Origin: JADJOY01 sp046331705 [NCBI: bacterium]
GTDB taxonomy: Bacteria; JADJOY01
Reading direction: 5' to 3'
Length of the DNA: 64,000 nt
Assembly: GCA_046331705.1 (NCBI GenBank)
Contig: JAXLQJ010000002.1
Coordinates: forward strand, 248,001-312,000
This document shows, one piece after another, positions 50,932 to 59,120 of the stretch. Below the pieces are notes generated by a model. It did no database searches. It saw only the letters and a program-made list of their open reading frames with translations, and was not told the DNA's origin. How positions within the stretch are numbered: position 1 is the first letter of the stretch; every line of letters starts with the position of its first letter. A program made the translations under genes and the position numbers.

Positions 50932-52128
50932 CTAGCGAACGCCGCCGCGGGGCAGGTCCTTGAAGGGGACGTTCTTGTCGATGCGATCTTCGCGCGGCAG
51001 GCCCAAGACCGTCTCCGCCACCACGTTCTTCTGGATCTCGTCGGTGCCGCCGGCGATGTGGAGCGCGGGTGCGAACAAGAACTGGTTGACCCAGTGGCCC
51101 TGGCGAAGCGCGGCGTCGGGGCCGGAGAGCCGCAGCCCGAGGTCGGCCGCCTTGGTCACGACGCGCGCGATCCCGAGCTTCATCACCGACGCCTCCGAGG
51201 TGGGGTCCATGCCGGCCCCCATCTTGGTGATGACGCGCGCGTTCAAGAGCTCGAGCGTCTTGGCCCAGGTGTAGAGGCGCGCGAGATCGTCGCGTAGCAC
51301 GGGATCGAGACGGCTCGCATTGGCGCGCGCGTGCTCCGCCAGCGTCTCGAACTTGAACATGCGCTCGATCCCGCCCATCGCCATTCGCTCGTTCATGAGC
51401 GTGGTCATGGCCGCGGCCCAGCCCGCGCCTTCGGGACCGAGGCGCGAGGAGTCCGGGATGCGCACGTCGTTCAGGAAGACCTCGGTGAAGTGGGAGCTGC
51501 CGGTCATCTGGCGCAGCGGCCGGATCTCGATGCCCGGCGTCTTCATGTCGACCAGGAAATACGTGATGCCCTTGTGCTTGGGCACGTCGGGGTTGGTGCG
51601 AGCGAGGAGGATGCCGAAGTCGGCGAAATGCCCGCCCGAGCACCACACCTTCTGGCCGCTCACCACCCAGGAATCGCCGTCGCGCACCGCGCGGGTGGAT
51701 ATTCCGGCGAGGTCCGAGCCCGCGCCGGGTTCGCTGAAGAGCTGACACCACACCTCGTCGCCGCGCAGCATCGGCGCCAGATAGCGCGCTCGCTGCTCCT
51801 CGCTGCCGTGTCCCATGATCGTGGGGCCGGTCATGCCGATGCCGACCACGAAGATCGACTCACCCAAGCCGACGCGCGAGAGCTCCTGGTTCCACACGAT
51901 CTGCTCGATCGGTCCGAGGCCCTTGCCACCGAAGTCCGTGGGCCAGGTGATCGCGCCCCAACCGTTGTCGAAGAGCGTGCGCTGCCACGCCTTGGAGAGG
52001 CGAAGCATGCGCTCGTCGTCGAGATCCTCGGCGTAGTAGTCCCAGCGCTCGGTGGGCGCGTGCTTCTCGAGGAAGGCGCGCGCTTCGGCGCGGAACGCGG
52101 CTTCTTGCGGGGAATCGCGAAAGTCCAT
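50932..52128 (-). CDS. Acyl-CoA dehydrogenase (FadE)
   Basis: A 398-residue flavoprotein. The FAD/substrate regions are visible: CQLFSEPGAGSDLAGISTRAVRDG, WVVSGQKVWCSGGHFADFG, and C-terminal HIAGGTDEIQKNVVAETVLGLPRE. The N-terminal helices begin MDFRDSPQEAAFRAEARAFLE. It should introduce an alpha,beta double bond into an acyl-CoA in the cytoplasm. GGAG lies 5 nt upstream of ATG 52128. It shares its strand with the ferredoxin gene upstream and lies opposite the FadE26/FadE27-like pair, so it probably serves the same pathway. Confidence 0.92.
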   Translation of the reverse strand: MDFRDSPQEAAFRAEARAFLEKHAPTERWDYYAEDLDDERMLRLSKAWQRTLFDNGWGAITWPTDFGGKGLGPIEQIVWNQELSRVGLGESIFVVGIGMTGPTIMGHGSEEQRARYLAPMLRGDEVWCQLFSEPGAGSDLAGISTRAVRDGDSWVVSGQKVWCSGGHFADFGILLARTNPDVPKHKGITYFLVDMKTPGIEIRPLRQMTGSSHFTEVFLNDVRIPDSSRLGPEGAGWAAAMTTLMNERMAMGGIERMFKFETLAEHARANASRLDPVLRDDLARLYTWAKTLELLNARVITKMGAGMDPTSEASVMKLGIARVVTKAADLGLRLSGPDAALRQGHWVNQFLFAPALHIAGGTDEIQKNVVAETVLGLPREDRIDKNVPFKDLPRGGVR

Positions 52129-52256
52129 GAGGGCTCCGTCGGTCTCGCGTCGAGCGTGGGCTTCCCGAGCGGTCGGCGCCCGCGGCGAGCGAGGGCGTGG
52201 AAGAGGACGAAGGCGAGCGCGCCGCCACGCGCCGCGGGTGCTCGCGAAAGCGGGAT

Positions 52257-52451
52257 TCAGCCTTCGACGATCTTGAGGGCGCGCTTCGGGCAGCCGAGCA
52301 CCGCGGCCTCGATCTTGGGGCGCAAGCTCTCGTCCGGGTTCTCGATCTTCAAGTGCAGGTTGTCGTTGGCGTCGAGTCGAAAGACCTCGGGTGCCTTGCG
52401 GCAGCACACGGCGTTGGCCTCGCACAGGTCGTAATCGATCGCGATCCGCAT
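52257..52451 (-). CDS. 3Fe-4S ferredoxin of the P450-partner type
   Basis: A 64-residue ferredoxin. The cluster ligands are Cys10, Cys16 and Cys54 (C-x5-C ... GCP), which gives a 3Fe-4S centre rather than 4Fe-4S. The motif DYDLCEANAVC and the final GCPKRALKI fit the ferredoxins that feed electrons to cytochrome P450s in actinobacteria and related catabolic clusters. No P450 gene lies in the window. AAGGAG lies about 7 nt upstream of ATG 52451. The gene is divergent from the FadE26-like gene, with 188 nt between them. Confidence 0.88.
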   Translation of the reverse strand: MRIAIDYDLCEANAVCCRKAPEVFRLDANDNLHLKIENPDESLRPKIEAAVLGCPKRALKIVEG

Positions 52452-52518
52452 CACGCGCTCCTTCGGGCTCGAATTCACGTAGACAACTTCGTCGCGAGGA
52501 CGGATACTAGCACCGAAG

Positions 52519-52532
52519 TGAAACATGTTCTA
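52519..52532. promoter_or_regulatory. KstR-like operator in the divergent promoter region
   Basis: TGAAACATGTTCTA, between the ferredoxin and FadE26-like genes, fits the mycobacterial KstR consensus TnnAACnnGTTnnA exactly. It has the palindromic core AACATGTT. A TetR-family regulator is encoded in the same cluster (57294). Binding is inferred. Confidence 0.65.
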
Positions 52533-52639
52533 CTTTGGCTCGAGCGTCGCGATTCGCTCGCGGCGCAGGCGGAAATGGCCCCGTAACCGGGGTCTGCTCG
52601 CCCCGCGAGCCCCCTCCATCCCCATCTCGAGGAGCACCG

Positions 52640-53824
52640 ATGTACGTCGGGCTGAGACCAGAGCACGAAGCGCTGCGCGACCAGTTGCGCGCCTACTTCA
52701 CCGAGCTGATGACGCCCGCGTTGGCCGCCGAGGTCGCGGTCTCCGAGGGGGGTGGCCCCGAGTACATGAAGGCCTTGAAGAAGATGGCCCAGGACGGCTG
52801 GCTCGGGATCGGCTGGCCGACCGAATACGGCGGCCAGGGGCGCTCGGCGATCGAGCAGTACATCTTCGCCGACGAGTGCCAGCGCTCGGGTTACCCGTTC
52901 CCGCTGCTCACCGTCGGCACGGTCGGCCCGACGATCATGATGTACGGCAGCGACGAGCAGAAGGCCGAGTACCTGCCGCGCATCCTGCGCGGTGAGCTCC
53001 ACTTCTGCATCGGCTACAGCGAGCCGGGGGCGGGTACGGACCTGGCGTCGCTCAAGACCCGCGCGGTGAAGGACGAGAAGACCGGCGAGTGGGTCATCAA
53101 CGGCCAGAAGATCTTCACCAGTCTCGCCCAGTTCGCCGACTACGTCTGGCTCGCCGCGCGCACCGATCCCGAGGCCCCCAAGCACGACGGCATCACCATC
53201 TTCATCGTGCCCACCAACGCGCCGGGCTTCCGCTGGACGCCCATCCACACCGTGGGCGACGTGACCACCACCGCCACCTACTACGACGACGTCCGCGTGC
53301 CGGCGTCGGCGATCGTGGCGGGCGAGGGGATGGGCTGGGCGCTGATCGTGAACCAGCTCAACCACGAGCGCATCTCGCTCATGTCGGTGGGGCTCATGGA
53401 GCGGCTCTACGAAGAGACGCTCGCGTGGGCCGTCGACACGACCAAGCCGGACGGCGAGCGCGTGATCGACGAGGGCTGGGTGCAGCTCAACCTGGCGCGA
53501 GTCCGCTCCAAGATCGAGATCCTGAAGCTCCTCAACTGGCGTCAGCTCTGGAACGTGACCCGCGGCGAGCCCATGAACTACGCCGAGGCCTCCACCGTGA
53601 AGGTCTACGGCAGCGAGACCTACATCGAGGTCTACCAGCTGCTGCTCGAGGTGCTCGGCACCGAGGGCCTGATCCGGCGCGACTCGCCGGGCGCCTTGGT
53701 GCGCGGCCACGTGGAGCGGATGTATCGGGCGATGCTCATTCTCACGTTCGGCGGCGGCACCAACGAGATCCAGCGCGAGCTCATCGCGATGGCCGGTCTC
53801 GCGATGCCGCGCAGCAAGCGCTGA
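52640..53824 (+). CDS. Acyl-CoA dehydrogenase, FadE26/ChsE4-like subunit
   Basis: A 394-residue acyl-CoA dehydrogenase. Visible segments are DGWLGIGWPTEYGGQGRSA, HFCIGYSEPGAGTDLASLKT, VINGQKIFTSLAQFADYVWLAARTDPE, QLNHERISL (Glu243) and LILTFGGGTNEIQRELIAM. From memory of M. tuberculosis FadE26, which pairs with FadE27 (ChsE4-ChsE5) to dehydrogenate the cholesterol side chain CoA ester, these blocks match closely, including the NHER block thought to hold the catalytic base. GAGGAG just upstream marks ATG 52640. The partner gene follows 29 nt later. Confidence 0.88.
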   Translation: MYVGLRPEHEALRDQLRAYFTELMTPALAAEVAVSEGGGPEYMKALKKMAQDGWLGIGWPTEYGGQGRSAIEQYIFADECQRSGYPFPLLTVGTVGPTIMMYGSDEQKAEYLPRILRGELHFCIGYSEPGAGTDLASLKTRAVKDEKTGEWVINGQKIFTSLAQFADYVWLAARTDPEAPKHDGITIFIVPTNAPGFRWTPIHTVGDVTTTATYYDDVRVPASAIVAGEGMGWALIVNQLNHERISLMSVGLMERLYEETLAWAVDTTKPDGERVIDEGWVQLNLARVRSKIEILKLLNWRQLWNVTRGEPMNYAEASTVKVYGSETYIEVYQLLLEVLGTEGLIRRDSPGALVRGHVERMYRAMLILTFGGGTNEIQRELIAMAGLAMPRSKR

Positions 53825-53853
53825 GCACGGAAGCGCTCACGGAGACGGTGACG

Positions 53854-55020
53854 ATGGATTTCTCGTTCAGCGAAGAGGAGCTCGCGCTCAAGGACCTGGC
53901 GGCGAAGATCTTCGACGGTTGCATCAAGGTCGAGGACTTGCGCGCCATGGAGGCCGGCGCCGAGTGGTTTCACCGCAAGCTCTGGGACGAGCTCGCCAAG
54001 GCGGGCTTGCTCGGCGTGTCGCTGCGCGCTGACGTGGGCGGCGGCGACATGAGCTTTCTCGCCGTCGCGCTGCTCCTCGAGCAGGTGGGGCGCACGGTGG
54101 CGCCGATCCCGCTCTTGCCCACGCTGGTCATGGGTGCGCTACCCATCGATCGTTTCGGCAGCGCGACGCAGCGCGAGCGCTGGCTGCCGGGGGTGGTGAG
54201 CGGCGAGACCGTGCTCTCGGCGGCGCTGATCGAGGGTGCCCACGCCGACCCGCGCAAACCCGTCACCACCGCGCGGCGCGACGGCAAGGGCTGGAAGCTC
54301 GACGGCGTGAAGCTCGGGGTCCCGGCGGCGGCCTTCGCGGCGCGGGTGCTCGTCCCGGCGTCCACGCCCGACGGCGGCGTCGTGGTCGCCCTGGTCGATC
54401 CCAAGTCCGCGGGCGTCACGCTCGAGAACCAGATCCTCACCACGCGCGAGCCGCATCACCGCATGACGCTCGCCGGCGTGCGCGTGGAGGATGGTGACCT
54501 CCTCGGCGACGCCAAGCAGGGTGCGCAGATCCTGGAATTCATCCTCGATCACACCCTGGCTGGCCTGTGCGTGATGGAGGTGGGATGCGCCGAGCGCGGC
54601 ATCCGGCTGATGGCCGAGTACACGAGCCAGCGCGTTCAGTTCGGGCGCCCCATCGCCACGTTCCAGGCGGTGGCGCAGCGCGCAGGCGATGCCTACATCG
54701 ACGTGGAGGCCGTGCGCCTCGCGGCGTGGCAGGCCGCGTGGAGGCTCGCGGAAGGGCTTCCGGCCACGGACGAGCTGATCATCGCCAAGTTCTGGGCCGC
54801 CGAGGGCGGCCATCGGGCGCTCTACGCGGCCCAGCATCTGCACGGCGGCATCGGCGTCGACATGGACTATCCGTTGCACCGCTACTACCTGCTCTCGAAG
54901 CACATCGAGCTCACGCTCGGCAGCGCCAAGGTTCAGCTCGCGCGTCTGGGCGCCCGTCTCGCGAGCGCGGATCGCGCCGCGACGGCGAGCGCCCCCGCCC
55001 GTGAGGCTCGCGTCGGCTGA
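53854..55020 (+). CDS. Acyl-CoA dehydrogenase, FadE27/ChsE5-like partner subunit
   Basis: A 388-residue divergent acyl-CoA dehydrogenase. N-terminal MDFSFSEEELALKDLAAKIF and KLWDELAKAGLLGVSL are followed by a degenerate FAD region without the usual SEPGAG motif. The C-terminal half is conserved: AERGIRLMAEYTSQRVQFGRPIATFQAVAQRAGDAYIDV (Arg for FAD), FWAAEGGHRALYAAQHLHGGIGVD and PLHRYYLLSKHIELTLGSA. FadE27-like chains form alpha2beta2 heterotetramers with FadE26-like chains, and this arrangement favours bulky steroid CoA esters. It follows its partner by 29 nt, with GGAG about 9 nt upstream of ATG 53854. Confidence 0.87.
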   Translation: MDFSFSEEELALKDLAAKIFDGCIKVEDLRAMEAGAEWFHRKLWDELAKAGLLGVSLRADVGGGDMSFLAVALLLEQVGRTVAPIPLLPTLVMGALPIDRFGSATQRERWLPGVVSGETVLSAALIEGAHADPRKPVTTARRDGKGWKLDGVKLGVPAAAFAARVLVPASTPDGGVVVALVDPKSAGVTLENQILTTREPHHRMTLAGVRVEDGDLLGDAKQGAQILEFILDHTLAGLCVMEVGCAERGIRLMAEYTSQRVQFGRPIATFQAVAQRAGDAYIDVEAVRLAAWQAAWRLAEGLPATDELIIAKFWAAEGGHRALYAAQHLHGGIGVDMDYPLHRYYLLSKHIELTLGSAKVQLARLGARLASADRAATASAPAREARVG

Positions 55021-55050
55021 GCCCGCGCGACCTTCAGGAGGATCCTTCCG

Positions 55051-56658
55051 ATGCAGTTCAATCTCGCCGATCTGTGGGAATGCGTCGTCGACCACGTGCC
55101 CGACCGCGAGGCGATCGTGTGCGGCTCGCGTCGGCTCACGTTTCAGCAAACCGAGGACCGCGCCAATCGCCTGGCGCACGCGCTCGCTGCGCGCGGCGTC
55201 GGCAAGGACGATCGCGTCGGCCTCTATCTCTACAACGGCTCCGAGTACGTCGAGGGCTCGCTGGCGGCGCACAAGATCCGCGCCGTGCCCATCAACGTGA
55301 ATTATCGCTACGTCGAGGACGAGCTGCGCTACCTGTTCAAGGACGCGGGGCTCAAGGCGCTCGTCTTCCACCGCGAGTTCGCGCCGAAGATCGCGTCCGT
55401 GAAGGCCGAGTTCCCGGCGCTCACCGTCTTCCTCCACGTCGAGGACGGCTCGAGCGCGGACCTGAGCGCGATCGGCTCCACCGAGTACGAGGCGGCGCTC
55501 GCCGCCGCCTCGCCGGCGCGGGATTTCGCCGAGCGCTCCGCGGACGATCTCTACGTGCTCTACACCGGCGGCACCACCGGCATGCCGAAGGGCGTCATGT
55601 GGCGCCAGGAAGACCTCTTCATGGCGGCGCTCGGTGGCGGCAACATCGGCGGACCGCCGCTCGAGAAGCCCGAAGAGATCGGCCCCAAGTCGTGCTCGCG
55701 CCCGCAGTTCATCATGATCCCCGCTGCGCCGCTCATGCACGGCTCGGCGCAGTGGGCGGCGTTCATCGCGCTCTATTCGGGTGACAAGATCGTCATCCCC
55801 ACCGGCAAGAAATTCGACCCCGACCTGATCTGGCGGCTGGTGGGCGAAGAGAAGGTGAACCAGTTCGCGCTGGTGGGCGACGCCATGGCGCGCCCCCTCG
55901 CCGAGCAGCTCGCGGCGAACCCCGGGAAATACGACACCTCGACGCTCTTCGTCGTGGGCTCGGGCGGCGCGGTGTTCTCGCAGGCGGTCAAGAAGCAATT
56001 CCTGGATCAGCTGCCCAACGCCATGATCTTCGATGGCTTCGGCGGCTCCGAGGTCGGGCACCAAGGCACCGGAACGGGCGAGGCGGCGGCGCCGCGGTTC
56101 CGCGTCGACGAGCGCACCGGAGTCTTCGATCCGGCGACCATGGAACCGATCGAGCCCGGCTCGGGGAAGGTGGGGCGTCTCGGCAAGTGCGGCAACATCC
56201 CGCTCGGCTACTGGAACGATCCCGAGAAGACCGCCAAGACGTTCTTCACCATCGGCGGCAAGCGCTGGGTGCTTCCGGGTGACATGGCGTCGATCGAGGC
56301 CGACGGCACCATCACGCTCTTCGGCCGCGAGTCGGTGTGCATCAACTCGGGCGGCGAGAAGATCTTCACCGAGGAGGTCGAGGCCGCGCTGCGCTCCCAC
56401 GAGAAGGTCTTCGACGCGATCGTCGTCGGCGTTCCCGACGAGCGCTGGGGCCAGCGGGTCGCCGCCGTGGTGCAGGCGCGTGCGGGCGAGGCGCCCACGC
56501 TCGAGGAGCTGGTGGCGCACTGCCGCACCAAGATCGCCGGCTACAAGGTGCCGCGCCAGCTTCACCTGGTGAGCGAGCTGGTTCGCCAGCCGAGCGGGAA
56601 GCCCGACTTCAAGTGGGCCAAGGCGATCGCAACGGGCGAGACCCCGCTCGCGCGCTGA
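55051..56658 (+). CDS. Acyl-CoA synthetase, FadD19-like
   Basis: A 535-residue AMP-forming acyl-CoA synthetase. The adenylate motif is YVLYTGGTTGMPKGVMW, followed by ALMHG-like PAAPLMHGSAQWAAF, GSGGAVFSQAVKKQF, GFGGSEVGHQG and the GDMASIEADGTITLFGRESVCINSGGEKIFTEEVE hinge. The catalytic Lys region is PSGKPDFKWAK. The SPARDFAERSADDLYVLYTGG stretch closely resembles FadD19, which activates the C27 side chain of cholesterol in Mycobacterium and Rhodococcus. The substrate here is thus probably a sterol side chain or other long branched acid. AGGAGG sits upstream of ATG 55051. It follows the FadE27-like gene by 30 nt. Confidence 0.88.
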   Translation: MQFNLADLWECVVDHVPDREAIVCGSRRLTFQQTEDRANRLAHALAARGVGKDDRVGLYLYNGSEYVEGSLAAHKIRAVPINVNYRYVEDELRYLFKDAGLKALVFHREFAPKIASVKAEFPALTVFLHVEDGSSADLSAIGSTEYEAALAAASPARDFAERSADDLYVLYTGGTTGMPKGVMWRQEDLFMAALGGGNIGGPPLEKPEEIGPKSCSRPQFIMIPAAPLMHGSAQWAAFIALYSGDKIVIPTGKKFDPDLIWRLVGEEKVNQFALVGDAMARPLAEQLAANPGKYDTSTLFVVGSGGAVFSQAVKKQFLDQLPNAMIFDGFGGSEVGHQGTGTGEAAAPRFRVDERTGVFDPATMEPIEPGSGKVGRLGKCGNIPLGYWNDPEKTAKTFFTIGGKRWVLPGDMASIEADGTITLFGRESVCINSGGEKIFTEEVEAALRSHEKVFDAIVVGVPDERWGQRVAAVVQARAGEAPTLEELVAHCRTKIAGYKVPRQLHLVSELVRQPSGKPDFKWAKAIATGETPLAR

Positions 56659-56732
56659 CGCGCCGCCCGCGTCCGCGACTCACTTCATTCCGCGTTCCGA
56701 CGCACGCTCGATCCCACGACCGCGAGGAAAGC

Positions 56733-57290
56733 ATGGGCTACGTATTCGACCCCGAAGTGCTCGCCGAGATTGCCAAGAAGGCCGTCGGGCTGCCGCACGA
56801 TCAGATGTTCCGCACGGTGCACGCGGCCCTCTACGAGCGCTACCCCAAGCACATCCACCCCGAGATCCGTTGGATCTTCAACAACGCGGGGGGCGCGATG
56901 GGGCAGATGACGCTGCTGCACGCGTCGCTGAGCGAGTACCTGCTCTTCTTCGGCACGCCGATCGGCACCGAAGGCCATTCGGGTCGCTACGTGACGCAGG
57001 TGTGGGACTTCATGATGGAAGGCGAGATGTGGTGCTACATCGAGGGCGAGACTCAGCGCACGGTCTACACGCCCGGCGAGTACGCGTATCTCGGCAAGAA
57101 CAAGGTCAAGGGCTATCGCATCCCCGACCATGGCTGGATGCTCGAATACGCCCGCGGCCCCATCCCCGCGATGGTGCCGTTCGGCCTCGCCGACTCCGTC
57201 TTCTCCACCGTCGACTACAAGTGCGTCCTTCGCACCCTCGCCATGTACGGCCAGCTCGTGATCAAGGAGCTGTTGCAGGGGAAGGTGTAG
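56733..57290 (+). CDS. ERG2/sigma-1 receptor family sterol isomerase homologue
   Basis: A 185-residue soluble homologue of fungal C-8 sterol isomerase ERG2 and animal sigma-1 receptor, without their N-terminal membrane helix. It opens YVFDPEVLAEIAKKAVG, then RWIFNNAGGAMGQMTLLHASLSEYLLFFGTPIGTEGHSGRY, VWDFMMEGEMWCYIEGE, and DHGWMLEYARGPIPAMVPFGLADSVFST. Asp92 and Glu138 align with sigma-1 Asp126 and Glu172, the acidic pair needed in ERG2/sigma-1 for the ligand or carbocation. It may shift a double bond in ring B of a sterol or bind sterols. GAGG 5 nt upstream of ATG 56733. The TetR gene follows after 3 nt. Confidence 0.9.
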   Translation: MGYVFDPEVLAEIAKKAVGLPHDQMFRTVHAALYERYPKHIHPEIRWIFNNAGGAMGQMTLLHASLSEYLLFFGTPIGTEGHSGRYVTQVWDFMMEGEMWCYIEGETQRTVYTPGEYAYLGKNKVKGYRIPDHGWMLEYARGPIPAMVPFGLADSVFSTVDYKCVLRTLAMYGQLVIKELLQGKV

Positions 57291-57293
57291 GCG

Positions 57294-57971
57294 ATGGCCA
57301 CCAAGTCACGTCGCCCGGCCGCGCTCACGGCCACGAGCTCGAAGTCGCGCACACCGCGCTCGCGCACCAGCGACCGGAGGCGATCCGAGCCCTCGGAGCG
57401 AATCGTGGCGACCGCCATCGAGCTCGCCGAGCGCGGCGGGTTCGAGGCCGTGCGGCTGCGGGACGTCGCATCCCACGCCGAGGTCGCGCTCGGCACGCTC
57501 TACCGCCGCTTCCGCAGCAAGGAAGACATCCTGGTCGCGGTGCTCGAGCAGGAAGCCGAGCGCCTCGAGCAGCTGCTGGCCCAGAAGCCGATCCGCGACG
57601 CGGACACCCTCGATCGCATCACCTCGTTCTTCAAGACCATCACCAAGCTCCTCACCAGCCGCCCCAACCTGGCGCGCGCCGTGATCCGCGCGGTGGCCTC
57701 GGGTGACGTCGAGGCGATGGCCAAGGTGGCGTCGTTCCATTCGCGGATCACGCGCATGATCACCGCCGCGATGCGCGGTGCGCCGGCGGACCCGGACGTG
57801 GACGAGCCGAGCGAGAAGGAGTTCACGGTCGCTCACCTGCTGCAGCAGATCTGGTTCGCCGCGTTGGTCGGCTGGGCCGGCGGCTTGAGCGACAAGAACG
57901 ACGTCGTCGAGCACGTCCGCTTCGCCGCCGACCTCATCCTCCGTGGTGCCGCGGCCACCGATCGCGGATGA
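57294..57971 (+). CDS. TetR-family transcriptional regulator (KstR-like)
   Basis: A 225-residue regulator. After a basic tail, the helix-turn-helix is RIVATAIELAERGGFEAVRLRDVASHAEVALGTLYRRFRSKEDILVAV (residues ~37-84). The C-terminal ligand-binding domain is helical. The HTH resembles KstR of Mycobacterium, which represses cholesterol genes and is relieved by a steroid CoA ester. A KstR-type operator lies at 52519-52532 in this cluster. It is placed 3 nt after the ERG2-like gene and overlaps the Rieske gene by 4 nt (ATGA), so it is co-transcribed with sterol genes. Confidence 0.9.
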   Translation: MATKSRRPAALTATSSKSRTPRSRTSDRRRSEPSERIVATAIELAERGGFEAVRLRDVASHAEVALGTLYRRFRSKEDILVAVLEQEAERLEQLLAQKPIRDADTLDRITSFFKTITKLLTSRPNLARAVIRAVASGDVEAMAKVASFHSRITRMITAAMRGAPADPDVDEPSEKEFTVAHLLQQIWFAALVGWAGGLSDKNDVVEHVRFAADLILRGAAATDRG

Positions 57972-58909
57972 ACCGGTCGTTTCCGTTCCATCCGTTTCCC
58001 AGCGGCTGGTACCAGGTCGCCTACGGCGAGGAGCTCGCGCCCGGCGACGTGCGCGCGCTTCGCTACTTCGGCCGCGATCTGGTGCTGTTTCGGACCGAGT
58101 CGGGCGCGGCGCGCGTCTTCGACGCCCACTGTGTCCACCTGGGCGCCCATCTCGGCGTGGGCGGGCGCGTGGTGGGCGAGAGCCTGCGCTGCCCGTTCCA
58201 CGCGTGGCGCTGGGGCGCGGACGGTGCGTGCGTCGAGGTGCCGTACAGCGTGCGCCCGCCGGCGCAGGCGCGGATGCGCTCGTGGCCCCTGTGCGAGGTG
58301 AATGGGCTCGTGATGGTGTTCCACGACGCCACCGGTGCCGCGCCCTCGTGGCACGTGCCGGTGCTGGCGGAGGTGGGCGCCGACGAATGGACGCCCTTCG
58401 AGAAGCGACGCTGGAAGATCCGCACTCAGCCGCAGGAGATGGCCGAGAACGCCGTCGATCGCGCGCATTTCCGCTTCGTCCACGGCACGCTCACGCTGCC
58501 CGAGACGGTCGCTGAGGCGGACGGTCCGGCGTTGCGGGTGCGATCGAAGATGAAGCTCGGCACACCGATGGGCGAGATGGACGGCGCCATCGAATCGGAT
58601 TCGTGGGGTTTCGGGTTCGGAGCGGTGCGCTTCAAGGGCATCGTCGAGACGTTGCTCGTGACCTCGGTCGTGCCGATCGACGGCGAGCATGTCGACGTCT
58701 GGTTCTCGTTCAGCATCCGGAAGCTCGGCAGTCGCGGCGCCACCCGCGGCGTGGGTGCCGCGCTGATCGCCGACATCGAGAAACAGCTCGCCGAGGACAC
58801 GCCGATCTGGGAGAACAAGGCGCACCTCGCGCAGCCTTGCCTGAGCCCCGACGACGGCCCCATCGGCCTCCTGCGCCGCTGGGCGCAGCAGTTCTATCCG
58901 GCGGCGTAG
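57968..58909 (+). CDS. Rieske oxygenase, DAF-36/Neverland/KshA-like
   Basis: A 313-residue non-haem iron oxygenase. The Rieske 2Fe-2S ligands are Cys55-x-His57 and Cys75-x2-His78 (CVHLGAHLG, RCPFHAWRW). The mononuclear iron triad starts with Asp164, His167, His172 (VDRAHFRFVH). The C-terminus PIWENKAHL ... DGPIGLLRRWAQQFY resembles cholesterol 7-desaturases (DAF-36/Neverland) and bacterial sterol oxygenases such as SdmA. It should hydroxylate or desaturate a sterol or steroid, using a reductase not seen here. Start ATG 57968 overlaps the TetR stop. Confidence 0.88.
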   Translation: MNRSFPFHPFPSGWYQVAYGEELAPGDVRALRYFGRDLVLFRTESGAARVFDAHCVHLGAHLGVGGRVVGESLRCPFHAWRWGADGACVEVPYSVRPPAQARMRSWPLCEVNGLVMVFHDATGAAPSWHVPVLAEVGADEWTPFEKRRWKIRTQPQEMAENAVDRAHFRFVHGTLTLPETVAEADGPALRVRSKMKLGTPMGEMDGAIESDSWGFGFGAVRFKGIVETLLVTSVVPIDGEHVDVWFSFSIRKLGSRGATRGVGAALIADIEKQLAEDTPIWENKAHLAQPCLSPDDGPIGLLRRWAQQFYPAA

Positions 58910-59120
58910 ACCGCTCCGGTCGGGCACGGCGGGTGCGGCATCGCACCCGATCCGCCGGACGTCGCGGCAGGGCGGCAGCGCTGGCGCGCGAGCGATCTCG
59001 CCGTGCGCCGTGGTGCGTTCCGGCCGGCTCGCGCGCTCGTGCTCGCCCGCGGTCCGTCGTCGTCGCCCTTGGCGGCGCGCGCGCTCATCGGGCACCATCG
59101 CCGCGGCGCGAGGAGAAACC

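Noticed and set aside
51070-51090. Second KstR-like site (AGAACTGGTTGA)
   Set aside because: Inside the acyl-CoA dehydrogenase coding region and the outer T/A positions do not fit.
54139-56565. Open minus-strand frame of about 800 codons
   Set aside because: Antisense to the FadE27-like and FadD19-like genes; no domain, signal or RBS.
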